Numbered from the stretch's first letter, positions 9,003 through 18,182 are shown. The stretch is 64,000 bases of DNA from Shinella sp. SUS2 (GCF_001262505.1 NZ_KQ410727.1:186001-250000); one strand, 5' to 3'. Numbers and translations are program-made. Notes: a model not told the origin generated them from the letters alone.

Positions 9003-9469
9003 CAGGCGACCGATGAGACGACAAAGAGGCCGAGCAGCACGGCGACGGCGTCTTCCAGCAGCGCGATGGGAAGGTCCTTGCCGCCGGTGGCTGCGACGAG
9101 ACGCTTGCGGGCTTCATAGCCGCCGAGCGTACCGATGATCGCGCCGAGGACGCCGGCGACGAGGCCGCCGATCATCGATCCGCCAACGGTGCCAAGGGCT
9201 GCGCCGCAGAAGCCGCCACTGACGATGCGCGCGCCGAACTGCTGCGGCACCTTGCGGCTCGGTGTGCCCGGCAACTGGTCGGTGACGAATTCGACGACGG
9301 CGAGGGCGCCGAAAATGTAGGGCGTGAAACGATAGGCCAGAAAACCGGCCCAGGTGCCGGAGACGGGAAGCCAGCCGAGCGCGGCCCCGATGCTGACGGC
9401 GGCCGGCGCCGTCATTGCACGCAGCCCCGCCACGATACCGATCAGCAATGCAAGAATGTAAATGCTCAT
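9002..9469 (-). CDS. DUF4126 family membrane protein
   Basis: A 155-residue hydrophobic protein with four to five predicted membrane segments and glycine-rich turns (GTVGGSMIGGLVAGVLG). It fits the DUF4126 family of small inner-membrane proteins with no established function. GAGGGACA sits just upstream of the ATG. It is coupled to the downstream disulfide oxidoreductase by a TGATG overlap, so the two may work together, perhaps in redox homeostasis; that is a guess from context. Confidence 0.75.
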   Translation of the reverse strand: MSIYILALLIGIVAGLRAMTAPAAVSIGAALGWLPVSGTWAGFLAYRFTPYIFGALAVVEFVTDQLPGTPSRKVPQQFGARIVSGGFCGAALGTVGGSMIGGLVAGVLGAIIGTLGGYEARKRLVAATGGKDLPIALLEDAVAVLLGLFVVSSVA

Positions 9470-9792
9470 TGTCCCTCACAGATCTGCGCCGGACATCGGC
9501 CCGGGATGGTTTCCCGGCAAGGGTGAAATGCAGTATCGGAAAATGAGGCGGGCCAAGGGAAGAGTGTCGGATGCGACCGGGAATTGCAATGCGTTTCTGT
9601 TGCAAAAGGCTGTCGCTTCGCGCAATCTTGAAAGCGCTTTGAGCGCGGCAACAAACGGCATGTCCCGCCGGTGTTGCGCAGTCTATTTTTCGCGATTGTC
9701 TGCCATATATGAAATGCTTTGCCGGGACTGGCTTTCCCAAACGTGGTGAAAATGCCGCCATGGCTTCCCGCACAGAACGAAAGGGTTATCTC
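9470..9792. other. Divergent intergenic region (323 bp)
   Basis: This gap separates the minus-strand DUF4126 gene from the plus-strand osmolyte transporter operon, so it must hold promoters for both. I see no convincing hairpin, operator palindrome or gene in it. The only clear site is a GAAAGG ribosome-binding sequence about 8 bases before the ATG at 9793. Confidence 0.5.
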
Positions 9793-10704
9793 ATGCGTCC
9801 AGTCGTCAAATTCCTCGGAGCAGCTCTGGCCCTCGGGCTTGCAACCGGCGCTGCTCAGGCCCAGGTCGTCGTCTCCTCGAAGATCGACACCGAAGGCGGC
9901 GTGCTTGGCAACATCATCCTCTCGGTGCTGAATGCCAACGGCATTGAGACGACGGACCGTGTGCAGCTCGGCGCGACACCGGTCGTGCGCCAGGCGATCA
10001 TCGCGGGCGAGATCGACATCTATCCGGAATATACCGGCAACGCCGCCTTCTTCTTCGAAAAGGCCGAGGATCCGGCCTGGAAGGATGCGGCCAAGGCCTA
10101 TGAGCTGGCCAAGACGCTTGATTTCGATGCCAACAAGATCGTCTGGCTGACGCCGTCCCCGGCCAACAACACCTGGGCGATTGCCCTGCGCAAGGATGTC
10201 GCCGAGCCGAACAAACTGGTGACGCTGAGCGATTTCGGCAAATATGTCGCTGGCGGCGGTGAGGTGGTGCTTGCGGCTTCCTCCGAATTCGTTAACTCGG
10301 CCGCGGCCCTGCCGGCTTTCCAGACGACCTACAGCTTCACCCTGAAGCCGGAACAGCTCATCACGCTTTCCGGCGGCGATACGGCCGCGACGATCGCGGC
10401 CGCTGCCAACCAGACGAACGGTGCAAATGCCGCCATGGTCTATGGCACGGACGGCGGTATCGCGCCGTCGGGCCTTGTGGTTCTTGCGGACGACAAGGGC
10501 GTGCAGCCGGTCTACCAGCCGGCGCCGATCATCCGCGAGGCGGTGCTGAAGGCCAATCCGCAGATCGAGGAAATCCTGAAACCCGTCTTCGAAAAGCTCG
10601 ATCTCGTCACGCTGCAGGATCTCAATGGTCGCGTCCAGGTCGGCGGCGAGCCGGCCAAGGCCGTTGCCGAGGACTTCCTGAAGAAGAACGGCTTCATCAA
10701 GTAA
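9793..10704 (+). CDS. osmF: Osmolyte ABC transporter substrate-binding protein (OsmF/YehZ-like)
   Basis: A 303-residue periplasmic binding protein of the OpuAC/glycine-betaine group. The signal peptide ends near GAAQAQ (about residue 23). Motifs typical of the group are VVVSSKIDTEGGVLG near the start and AGEIDIYPEYTG around residues 70-80. It should bind a quaternary amine or related solute and hand it to the membrane partners that follow. An ATG at 9709 is in frame, but the 9793 start puts the signal peptide at the N-terminus. Gene content matches E. coli yehZYXW, whose ligand affinity is weak, so the solute is uncertain. Confidence 0.85.
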   Translation: MRPVVKFLGAALALGLATGAAQAQVVVSSKIDTEGGVLGNIILSVLNANGIETTDRVQLGATPVVRQAIIAGEIDIYPEYTGNAAFFFEKAEDPAWKDAAKAYELAKTLDFDANKIVWLTPSPANNTWAIALRKDVAEPNKLVTLSDFGKYVAGGGEVVLAASSEFVNSAAALPAFQTTYSFTLKPEQLITLSGGDTAATIAAAANQTNGANAAMVYGTDGGIAPSGLVVLADDKGVQPVYQPAPIIREAVLKANPQIEEILKPVFEKLDLVTLQDLNGRVQVGGEPAKAVAEDFLKKNGFIK

Positions 10705-10713
10705 GGCGCGTTT

Positions 10714-10738
10714 GTCCTCCGCTCTCAAAGCGGAGGAC
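10714..10738 (+). promoter_or_regulatory. Perfect intercistronic hairpin between osmF and the first permease
   Basis: A 10-bp perfect stem (GTCCTCCGCT with AGCGGAGGAC) closes a 5-base loop 9 bases after the osmF stop. No T-run follows, so it is not a standard terminator. Such hairpins often protect the binding-protein mRNA and lower expression of the genes beyond; that role is inferred. Confidence 0.55.
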
Positions 10739-10756
10739 CTCCCTCGAAAGGTGTTC

Positions 10757-11917
10757 ATGACGTTCCGGATCGACAAGCTCGGCGTGGTGATCGCCGCATT
10801 GCTGGCCTATGGCGCCTTTCTGGCGCCCTTCGCCAGTTTCCGGGCCAACCGCATCGTGCCCGGCGAGGCAAAGGGCATTCTGGAGGCCCTTCCCGAGGCA
10901 CTCGGTGTGACGCCGCTCGGTTTTGTCGCCAGTGCGATCGTTGTCGTCGCGCTGAAGACGCCGACGGTCTTCCGGCTGCTGCTGGGACTTGCCGCCCTGC
11001 TGGTGCTCGCCATCCTCGTCGGCCTTTCCGCCGGTCATCTCACGCCGCCGGAAAACACCTATGCCCGCGTCTCGCCGGCCTCCGGCTTCTGGCTGCTGAG
11101 CTTTGCCTTTGCGCTTTTGACGGCCGATGCGCTGGCCCGGCTCCGGCTGTCGCCGCTCGCCCGGGTGGCGCTGCTTGCTGCCGTCGCCGCGGCTGCCGCG
11201 GGACTTCTGATTTCAGGCGTATGGGACGGGCTGTCGATCCTCAAGGAATATGGCAGCCGGGCCGACAGCTTCTGGCTGGAGGCGGGCCGCCATGTTGTCC
11301 TGGCGCTCGGCTCGCTCGTCGCGGCAACGCTCGTCGGTCTGCCGCTCGGCATTCTCTGCCACCGGGTGGAGGCGTTGCGCGCCGGCGTTCTCAACGTGCT
11401 CAACATCATCCAGACGATTCCCTCGATCGCGCTTTTCGGTCTTCTGATCGCGCCGCTGGGTTGGGTCGCCCTTCATGTGCCGGGGGCAGCGGCGCTCGGC
11501 ATTCGCGGCATCGGGGCCGCGCCGGCCTTCATCGCGCTCTTCCTTTATTCACTGCTGCCGGTCGTTGCCAACACGGTGGTCGGGCTTGCCGGCGTGCCGC
11601 GTGACGCGAACGATGCCGCCCGCGGCATCGGTATGACGGACGGCCAGCGCCTCTTCCGCATCGAGCTGCCGCTCGCCTTCCCGGTCATCCTGACCGGCAT
11701 CCGCATCGTTCTGGTGCAGAATATCGGTCTTGCGACCATCGCGGCGCTCATCGGCGGGGGCGGCTTCGGCGTCTTCGTCTTCCAGGGGATCGGCCAGACG
11801 GCGATGGATCTCGTGCTGCTCGGCGCGGTGCCGACCGTGGCCCTCGCCTTCGCCGCGGCGATCGTCCTCGACGCCGCAACGGAACTTTCCAGCAGACAAT
11901 TCGGCAGGACCGCATGA
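10757..11917 (+). CDS. yehY: Osmolyte ABC transporter permease (YehY-like)
   Basis: A 386-residue inner-membrane permease. The first half is a run of membrane segments, and the second half is the BPD transport domain with the ATPase-contact loop around ARGIGMTDGQRLFRIELPLAFP. It matches the longer of the two permeases in yehZYXW-type systems. I chose the ATG at 10757 because AAAGG lies 5 bases upstream; an in-frame start at 10712 falls inside the hairpin. It overlaps the ATPase gene by four bases (ATGA), consistent with a single operon. Confidence 0.85.
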   Translation: MTFRIDKLGVVIAALLAYGAFLAPFASFRANRIVPGEAKGILEALPEALGVTPLGFVASAIVVVALKTPTVFRLLLGLAALLVLAILVGLSAGHLTPPENTYARVSPASGFWLLSFAFALLTADALARLRLSPLARVALLAAVAAAAAGLLISGVWDGLSILKEYGSRADSFWLEAGRHVVLALGSLVAATLVGLPLGILCHRVEALRAGVLNVLNIIQTIPSIALFGLLIAPLGWVALHVPGAAALGIRGIGAAPAFIALFLYSLLPVVANTVVGLAGVPRDANDAARGIGMTDGQRLFRIELPLAFPVILTGIRIVLVQNIGLATIAALIGGGGFGVFVFQGIGQTAMDLVLLGAVPTVALAFAAAIVLDAATELSSRQFGRTA

Positions 11918-12852
11918 TCGAGATCGACAGCATCACCAAGCGCTATGGCGAAACCGCGGTCGTCGACAATGTTTCCATGACGATAGCGCCGCATACGATC
12001 ACCGTCATCGTCGGCACATCCGGTTCCGGCAAGACGACGCTGATGCGCATGATCAACCGTCTCGTCGAGCCGACCTCCGGCACGATCCTGATCGACGGCG
12101 CCGACAACCGCTCCATTCCCGGCCACGAGTTGCGCCGCCGCATCGGCTATGCCATCCAGGGGCACGGCCTCTTCCCGCACCGCACCGTTGCGGAGAACAT
12201 CGCCACCGTACCGACCCTGCTCGGCTGGGAGAAACCGCGCATCGCGGCGAAGGTGAAGGAACTGCTGTCGCTGTTCCAGCTCGATCCCGCCGCCTTCGGC
12301 CCGCGTTATCCGCATGAACTGTCCGGCGGCCAGCAGCAGCGCGTCGGCGTCGCCCGGGCGCTCGCCGCCGAGCCGAACATCCTCCTGATGGACGAGCCGT
12401 TTGGCGCGCTCGACCCCGTTATCCGGGCCAAGGCGCAGGATGATCTCTTGGCGATCCAGAAGCATTTCGGCACGACCATCGTGCTTGTCACCCACGATAT
12501 GGAGGAAGCCTTCCATCTCGCCGACCGCATTGCCGTCATGGACAAGGGCAGGATCGCGCAATATGCGGCGCCGGAGGAGATGCTGGTGAACCCGGCGACG
12601 GAATTTGTCGAGACGCTGATCGGCGCCGGTGAGCGGCCATTCCGGCTCCTGTCGATCGGGGCTGTCGCAGACGCGGCTGAGGCCGGCGAGGCGGAGGGAG
12701 AGCCGATTTCTGCCGCAGCCAGCCAGCGCGACGCGCTGTCCGCCCTGCTCTGGTCCGGTCGACCGGCCCTGCCGGTCGTTGGCGCTGATGGTGTCCGGCT
12801 TGGCCGCGTCACACTTGCCGGCCTTGCCCGCCGTGCGGCGAGGCCGCAATGA
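11914..12852 (+). CDS. yehX: Osmolyte ABC transporter ATP-binding protein (YehX/OpuA-like)
   Basis: A 312-residue ATPase with Walker A GTSGSGKTT (34-42), Q-loop, signature LSGGQQQRV and Walker B LLMDEP followed by FGALDP, typical of the glycine-betaine/proline transporter ATPases. The chain runs about 70 residues past the ATPase core (after PATEFVETLIG). That tail ends in a segment resembling half of a CBS pair, the part that senses ionic strength in OpuA-type transporters. It overlaps the genes on both sides by four bases. Confidence 0.88.
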   Translation: MIEIDSITKRYGETAVVDNVSMTIAPHTITVIVGTSGSGKTTLMRMINRLVEPTSGTILIDGADNRSIPGHELRRRIGYAIQGHGLFPHRTVAENIATVPTLLGWEKPRIAAKVKELLSLFQLDPAAFGPRYPHELSGGQQQRVGVARALAAEPNILLMDEPFGALDPVIRAKAQDDLLAIQKHFGTTIVLVTHDMEEAFHLADRIAVMDKGRIAQYAAPEEMLVNPATEFVETLIGAGERPFRLLSIGAVADAAEAGEAEGEPISAAASQRDALSALLWSGRPALPVVGADGVRLGRVTLAGLARRAARPQ

Positions 12853-13592
12853 AGGGGTATCTTCCCAATCTCCTGCGGCTGGCGGCGCTTGTCGTTCTCA
12901 TCGCCTTTCTCGTGCATCCGCTGCTTTTCGATCCGTTGTTGAAGCCGCTGGTGCAGACCAATGCGCCGGCCATCTACAATCAGGGCAGCCTTCTGTCGCT
13001 GACGCTGTCGCACCTCGCCACGGTCTTCATCGCGACGCTTGCCGCGACCATCGTTGCCGTTGGGCTCGCCATCCTCGTCACAAGGCCGATCGGCGCGGAA
13101 TTCCTGCCCCTGTCGCGCAGCCTCGTGAATATCGGCCAGACCTTCCCGCCCGTCGCCGTGCTGGCGCTCGCCGTGCCTGCCGTTGGCTTTGGGGAAAAAC
13201 CGACGCTGATCGCGCTCTTTCTTTACGGCCTGTTGCCGATCTTCGAAAATGCCATGACCGGCCTTTCGACCCTGCCACCCGCCATCATGGAGGCGGCGCG
13301 CGGTACGGGTATGACCGCCTGGCAACGTCTCACCCGGGTTGAGCTACCGCTGGCACTGCCGGTCATCCTCGCTGGCATCCGCCTTTCCGTCGTCATCAGC
13401 CTCGCCACCGCGACCATCGGCTCCACGGTCGCGGCGAAGACGCTCGGCGAGGTCATTATCGCCGGGCTGCAATCCAACAACCTTGCCTTCGTGCTGCAGG
13501 GTGGTCTCGTCGTCGCCGTGCTGGCGGTGCTGATCTACGATGCCTTTTCGGCCGTCGAACGTGTGCTGTCGCGCCGGGCGGGGCGCGCCTGA
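12849..13592 (+). CDS. yehW: Osmolyte ABC transporter permease (YehW-like)
   Basis: A 247-residue permease with about six membrane segments and the conserved cytoplasmic loop EAARGTGMTAWQRLTRVELP that docks to the ATPase. It is the short permease of the yehZYXW-type importer and is last in the operon. The ATG overlaps the end of the ATPase gene (ATGA). No obvious terminator follows; the next gene, on the opposite strand, converges. Confidence 0.87.
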   Translation: MKGYLPNLLRLAALVVLIAFLVHPLLFDPLLKPLVQTNAPAIYNQGSLLSLTLSHLATVFIATLAATIVAVGLAILVTRPIGAEFLPLSRSLVNIGQTFPPVAVLALAVPAVGFGEKPTLIALFLYGLLPIFENAMTGLSTLPPAIMEAARGTGMTAWQRLTRVELPLALPVILAGIRLSVVISLATATIGSTVAAKTLGEVIIAGLQSNNLAFVLQGGLVVAVLAVLIYDAFSAVERVLSRRAGRA

Positions 13593-13730
13593 CGCAAGGC
13601 CGGCAAAGGTAGGAGGACGCGCCGACAGGATCGTGCGGTGCGGCGCCATCTGTTAAGCTGGCTCCCCGCGATTCAGCTGACGGATTTCTCACATCCATCG
13701 CAGAACGTGGCACAGGCGGGCAGAAACGCC

Positions 13731-14051
13731 CTAGCGATCGCCGGTTTCGAGATCGTAGACGAGGATACCCTTGATGCCGCCTTCCGCCGCCGCGACGAGG
13801 CGGGCGCCGGTCTCCTTGTGCTCCGTGTCTTCCAGATAGGCATCGCGGGAAAAACTGTCGGCGAAGTCGACGATGAAACCATCGGCAAAGCCCTTGTCCA
13901 TGCCCTCTTCCGGGCTGACATTCGTGCCGATGTGCACGGCGAGCATGCCCGGCAGGCGGTCCTTCAGGGCGTCGATCTCGTTGAAGAGTTCGGCCTTGTA
14001 GGCGGCTGATATCGTCGGCTTGAAGTGGATGAAAACGCAGTGGCGGATCAT
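13731..14051 (-). CDS. Dabb-domain (stress-responsive A/B barrel) protein
   Basis: A 106-residue protein with the ferredoxin-like dimeric alpha/beta-barrel start MIRHCVFIHFKP and the pattern of Dabb proteins (DGFIVDFADSFSRDAYLEDTEHK). Related proteins act as small cyclases, decarboxylases or unassigned stress proteins. It is the last gene of the operon running leftward from 22480 and follows a GMC oxidoreductase by 9 bases, so it may process or stabilise an oxidised intermediate. The exact reaction cannot be named. Confidence 0.75.
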   Translation of the reverse strand: MIRHCVFIHFKPTISAAYKAELFNEIDALKDRLPGMLAVHIGTNVSPEEGMDKGFADGFIVDFADSFSRDAYLEDTEHKETGARLVAAAEGGIKGILVYDLETGDR

Positions 14052-14060
14052 GGCTGCCCC

Positions 14061-15716
14061 CTATCGGATGTTGGCGCGGGCACGCGGGCGCGCGTCGTTG
14101 CGTTCATATTGAAAAACCTGGGCCGGCAGCGCCGGCAGGCCACGGATGATGTCGGCGCCCTTCTCCCCCACCATGATTGTCGGCGCATTGGTGTTGCAGG
14201 AGGGAACGCGCGGCATAACGGAACTGTCGCAGACGCGCAGACCTTCAAGACCATGCACCTTCAAATCGAGCCCGACGACCGCATCCGCCCCCGTACCCAT
14301 CTTGCAGGTGCCGACGGGGTGGTGGTCCGTCTTGGCATGGGCGCAGCCGTAGTTGAAGAGGTCTTCGTCGGTCATGACCTTCGGCCCCGGCAGGCGCTCG
14401 GCCATCACATAGGGTTTCAGCGCGGCCTGCTGCATGATCTCGCGGGCGATCTTCAGCCCCTCGATCGACATTTTCCGGTCATGCGGGTCGTCCCAGTAGT
14501 TCGGGTCGATCAGCGGCGCGGCCGAGGGATCGGCGGCGGCAAGACGCACCGTGCCCTTGGAGCGGGGGTGCAGATAGGCTGAATTCAGCGTCACGCCGGC
14601 ATTCTTCAGCCTTTCGACGCCCGCCTCGATGCCGGAGCCGAGGCCGAGGTGGAACTGGATGTCCGGCGAGCGCGCATCGGGATCGGCATACCAGAAGCCG
14701 CCCGTCTCGAAGAGTGATGAGGCGACGGGGCCGGAGCGGAAGAGCACATATTGCAGGCCGGCCCAGAGCGTGCGGTGCAGCTTCGCGACGCCGTCATAGG
14801 TGTGGTCTCCGGTGCATTCGCAGATGACGAAGAGGTCGAGGTGGTCCTGCAGGTTCGAGCCGACACCCGGCAGGTCGTGCTTGACCGCAACGCCGACGGA
14901 TTTCAGGTGATCCGCCGGGCCGATGCCCGATTGCTGGAGCAGTTTCGGCGAGCCGATGGCGCCGGAGGAGACCAGCACCTCGCGCTCCGCCCGGATCGTC
15001 TCGACGCCGCTTGTCGTCACAACCTCGACGCCGACGGCGCGGGACCCTTCCAGCACGATGCGGGCGACACGGGCGCCGGTGCGGATGGTGAGGTTCTTGC
15101 GGTCCTTGATCGGGGAAAGGTAGGAGAGCGAGGCGGAGGAGCGGCGGCGGTTTCTTTGCGTCAACTGGTAGAAGCCGACGCCGGCCTGCTGGCGGCCGTT
15201 GAAATCGTGGTTGTAGGGAATGCCGAGTTCCTGGCCGGCGCGGATATAGGCGTCGCAGATCGGCAGCGCCGAGACCGGCATGGAGACGCCGAGCGGGCCG
15301 CCATAGGAATGGTAGTCGTCGGCAAAACGCTGGTTGTCCTCGGCGCGCTTGAAATAGGGCAGGATTTCCCGGTAGCTCCAGCCCTCGCAGCCGTCCTCGC
15401 TTGCCCAGAGGTCGTAATCGGCCGCATTGCCGCGGGTATAGAGCTGGGCGTTGATGGAGGAGCCGCCGCCGATGACCTTCGCCTGCGTGTAGCGCAGCAC
15501 GCGGCCCTTCATGTGTTTTTGCGGCACGGTCTCCCAGCCCCAGCTTGCGACGCCTTTTGTCATCTTGGCGAAACCGGCGGGCATGTGGAACAGCGGGTTC
15601 CAGTCGCCGCCGCCGGCCTCCAGCAGCAGCACGCGCACGTCCGGGTCTTCTGAAAGCCGGTTCGCCAGCACGCAGCCGGCCGGTCCCGCGCCGGTGATGA
15701 TATAGTCGTATGTCAT
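14061..15716 (-). CDS. GMC-family FAD-dependent oxidoreductase (choline/alcohol dehydrogenase-like)
   Basis: A 551-residue flavoprotein with FAD motif YIITGAGPAGCVLANRL at the N-terminus, the GMC signature around KVIGGGSSINAQLYTRG (about 85-100) and a C-terminal active site HHPVGTCKMG plus CNTNAPTIMVGEKGAD. The catalytic His/Asn pair is present. It resembles BetA-type choline dehydrogenases and broad alcohol dehydrogenases. Because it sits in a sugar-transporter operon, a sugar, polyol or glycoside is a more likely substrate than choline. It is separated from the upstream SDR gene by a RIME-like repeat. Confidence 0.85.
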   Translation of the reverse strand: MTYDYIITGAGPAGCVLANRLSEDPDVRVLLLEAGGGDWNPLFHMPAGFAKMTKGVASWGWETVPQKHMKGRVLRYTQAKVIGGGSSINAQLYTRGNAADYDLWASEDGCEGWSYREILPYFKRAEDNQRFADDYHSYGGPLGVSMPVSALPICDAYIRAGQELGIPYNHDFNGRQQAGVGFYQLTQRNRRRSSASLSYLSPIKDRKNLTIRTGARVARIVLEGSRAVGVEVVTTSGVETIRAEREVLVSSGAIGSPKLLQQSGIGPADHLKSVGVAVKHDLPGVGSNLQDHLDLFVICECTGDHTYDGVAKLHRTLWAGLQYVLFRSGPVASSLFETGGFWYADPDARSPDIQFHLGLGSGIEAGVERLKNAGVTLNSAYLHPRSKGTVRLAAADPSAAPLIDPNYWDDPHDRKMSIEGLKIAREIMQQAALKPYVMAERLPGPKVMTDEDLFNYGCAHAKTDHHPVGTCKMGTGADAVVGLDLKVHGLEGLRVCDSSVMPRVPSCNTNAPTIMVGEKGADIIRGLPALPAQVFQYERNDARPRARANIR

Positions 15717-15760
15717 GCCTTGGTCCTCAGAATGGTTCGGTGCCGCTACGGGTGGAGTTG

Positions 15761-15870
15761 CCCCTCATCCGCCTGCCGGCACCTTCTCCCTAGCCAAGCG
15801 GGGAGAAGGGATTTGCCGTGCCCTCTCGTCTCCCTCGCCCCGCTTGCGGGGAGAGGGCGGGGTGAGGGGC
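15761..15870. repeat. RIME-like palindromic intergenic repeat, copy 2
   Basis: A 110-bp copy beginning CCCCTCATCCGCCTGCCGGC and ending GTGAGGGGC, with two inner hairpins of the form CTCCCC..GGGGAG. It is almost identical in layout to the copy at 21108-21217. It lies inside an operon, between a GMC gene and an SDR gene transcribed the same way. Confidence 0.8.
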
Positions 15871-15888
15871 AACCCCGCGGGGTGACGT

Positions 15889-16668
15889 TCACAGCCGGCC
15901 GATCGAGAGCCCGCCGTCGAGATTGATCACCGAGCCGGTGGCGAAGGCGAATTTTCCGGTCGCCAGCGCTGTGGCGACGGCGCCGATATCTTCGGGCTCG
16001 CCCCAGCGCTTCATAGGCACGAGGCCGCCCGCGATAAGGGTGTCGTATTTCGCCGAAACGCCGGCCGTCATGTCGGAGCGGATGATGCCGGGGCGGATCT
16101 CGAAGACGGAAATGCCGGTTTCCGCCAGCCTGAGCGCCAGCCCCTGGCTGAAGGCGGCAAGCCCCGCCTTGGTCATGCAATAGTCGAGCCGTTCGGGCGA
16201 GGTGAGGCCGGCGGAGACGGAGGTGATGTTGATGATCGCGCGCGGGCCGGCGGCCTGTTTGGAGTGCAGCATCGCCTTCAGCACAGCCTGGGTGAAGAAC
16301 ACGGTGCCGCGCAGGTTGGTGGCGACGATCGTGTCGAAATGTTCGGGGGCGAGGTCGAGGAAATCGCCGCGCACGACCGAGGCGATGCCGGCATTGTTGA
16401 CAAGGCAGCCGATGGCGCCGAGTTGATCTTCTATGGCCGAGACTGTGGCCGCGTGGCCTGAGAGATCGGCAAGGTCTGCCTTGAGATAAACGGCCTTTGC
16501 GCCGAAGGTGGAAAAATCGGCGAGCATGGCGTCGGTCGCGGCATCGCTATCCCCGATGCCTGTTATGGCGATGTCGAAACCGTCGGCCGCAAGCGCCCTG
16601 GCGATGCCGAGGCCGATGCCGCGGCGGCCGCCGGTGACGATGGCGACGGGACGTGCTGAGGTCGTCAT
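15889..16668 (-). CDS. Short-chain dehydrogenase/reductase (3-ketoacyl-ACP-reductase type)
   Basis: A 259-residue classical SDR: cofactor motif VTGGRRGIGLG near the N-terminus, NNAG at about residue 93, and the catalytic Ser and YxxxK in NITSVSAGLTSPERLDYCMTK. The C-terminus GSVINLDGGLS is typical. It would interconvert an alcohol and a ketone with NAD(P)H. Its ATG overlaps the stop of the upstream GMC gene (ATGA), which makes co-translation likely and suggests it acts on the product of that enzyme. Confidence 0.87.
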   Translation of the reverse strand: MTTSARPVAIVTGGRRGIGLGIARALAADGFDIAITGIGDSDAATDAMLADFSTFGAKAVYLKADLADLSGHAATVSAIEDQLGAIGCLVNNAGIASVVRGDFLDLAPEHFDTIVATNLRGTVFFTQAVLKAMLHSKQAAGPRAIINITSVSAGLTSPERLDYCMTKAGLAAFSQGLALRLAETGISVFEIRPGIIRSDMTAGVSAKYDTLIAGGLVPMKRWGEPEDIGAVATALATGKFAFATGSVINLDGGLSIGRL

Positions 16669-18173
16669 GCGGCAAGATCCCTCGATTGGATGTGATCGGC
16701 GACGCGCAGCGCCTGGGCGGCGACGGACAGGGCCGGGTTCACCGCGGCGGATGTCGGCAGGTAGGAGGCGTCGACCACGAAGAGGTTCGGATGGTCATGG
16801 GCGCGGCACCAGATGTCGAGCGGCGCGGTCGCCGGGTCGTTGCCGATGCGCACGGTGCCGCATTGGTGCGAGGGCGTGCGCTTGTCGAAGGCGCGGGCAA
16901 GCACGATCGGGAAGCCGGCCTTCTTCAGGGCGGTTTTCAGCTTGGCGACGAGATCGAGATGGGCCTGCCAGTTGGTGCGCGTCCATTTCATGACGATCCG
17001 GTCGCGGTCGACCGTGATGCGGCTTTCGGGATGCGGCAGGTCCTCGCTCATGGCGTAGAAATCGATGGCGCGGGCCGCCACCTGGTCCAGCAGCCATTCC
17101 GGCACGGAGGGCATGTTGGCCTTCAGGATCTTTCCCGAGACGCGGCCGAGGAGCTGCACATTACCGAGCGGCGGACCGCCGTTGCCGTCCGAGAGATAGT
17201 AGTCGTTGAAGCCAAAGCTCTTCTGATAGACGGAGGTGTTCCTGTAGAAGGGCGAGAGGCCGATCACGGCGCTCGAATTGTGGTTCATGAAGTTGCGGCC
17301 GACCTGGTCGGAGCTGTTGGCGAGTCCCTTCGGGAAGGCTTCCGAGGCCGAGCGCAGCAGAAGCACCGCGGATTGCACCGCGCCGGCCGAGAGGATGACC
17401 AGTTTCGGTGAAACGCTCTCCGCCTCGCCGCCGCGCTGATAGTGCACGGTCGCGATGGTGCGGCCGTGCGGGGCGGTGGCGAGCCGCGTCACCCGGCAAT
17501 TGGTGCGCAGTTCGACATTTTTATGTTTCAGCGCTTCGGCGAGCGCTGCGCTTTCGGCGTCCATCTTGCCGTCGTTGCTGTTGGGGTGGGCATCCCAGGG
17601 CGTCTTCGCCTTGGCGAGCCAGCGGTCGATATCGACGCCGAGCGGCAGCGAATAGGGATGCAGGCCGTTCGCCTTCATCTTGGCGCGCACTTTTGCGATG
17701 GCGGGCTCGTCCGGCACCGGCGGGAAGGGGTAGGGCGCGGAATGGTGCGGCTCGGTCGGGTCGGCGCCGAGCGTGCCGCGGACATTGTAGAGTTTTTCCG
17801 CAGCCGAATACCACGGCTCCAGCGTCTCATAGGGGAAGGGCCAAGCGGGGGAGACGCCGTCGCGGTGGCGCATTTCCTCGAAATCCTCACGGCGGTAGCG
17901 CACCAGCACCGCACCGTAGAATTTCGAATTGCCGCCGACATTGTAGTAGTTGCCGGGGTTGAAGGCGGTGCCGTCAGCCTCGTACCACATCTCTTTCGGG
18001 CGGAAATGGCCGCGCTGGAAGATGGCGCGCTGGTCGCGGTTTTCCGGGCGGTCGGGCAGGTGGTCGCCCGCTTCGAGGATGACGATCCTTGCGCCCGTCG
18101 GGGCAAGCGCGGCGGCCATGGTGGAGCCGCCGATGCCCGATCCGATGATGACGATGTCCGGCTGCGTGGTCAT
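16665..18173 (-). CDS. GMC-family oxidoreductase (gluconate/glucoside dehydrogenase-like)
   Basis: A 502-residue flavoprotein with FAD motif IVIIGSGIGGSTMA, YYNVGGNSKFYGAVL as the FAD-attachment region and a C-terminal active site SHQCGTVRIG with VNPALSVAAQALR supplying the His and Asn. It is closer to the subgroup that includes bacterial glucoside 3-dehydrogenases and gluconate 2-dehydrogenase large subunits than to choline dehydrogenase. No signal peptide is visible. It lies between the transporter ATPase and the SDR of one operon, pointing to oxidation of the imported sugar. The substrate is inferred only as a class. Confidence 0.82.
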   Translation of the reverse strand: MTTQPDIVIIGSGIGGSTMAAALAPTGARIVILEAGDHLPDRPENRDQRAIFQRGHFRPKEMWYEADGTAFNPGNYYNVGGNSKFYGAVLVRYRREDFEEMRHRDGVSPAWPFPYETLEPWYSAAEKLYNVRGTLGADPTEPHHSAPYPFPPVPDEPAIAKVRAKMKANGLHPYSLPLGVDIDRWLAKAKTPWDAHPNSNDGKMDAESAALAEALKHKNVELRTNCRVTRLATAPHGRTIATVHYQRGGEAESVSPKLVILSAGAVQSAVLLLRSASEAFPKGLANSSDQVGRNFMNHNSSAVIGLSPFYRNTSVYQKSFGFNDYYLSDGNGGPPLGNVQLLGRVSGKILKANMPSVPEWLLDQVAARAIDFYAMSEDLPHPESRITVDRDRIVMKWTRTNWQAHLDLVAKLKTALKKAGFPIVLARAFDKRTPSHQCGTVRIGNDPATAPLDIWCRAHDHPNLFVVDASYLPTSAAVNPALSVAAQALRVADHIQSRDLAA

Positions 18174-18182
18174 TGAAAAATC

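Noticed and set aside
14061-15716. Choline dehydrogenase betA
   Set aside because: The family fits, but no betB, betI or choline transporter is next to it, and it lies in a sugar-transporter operon.
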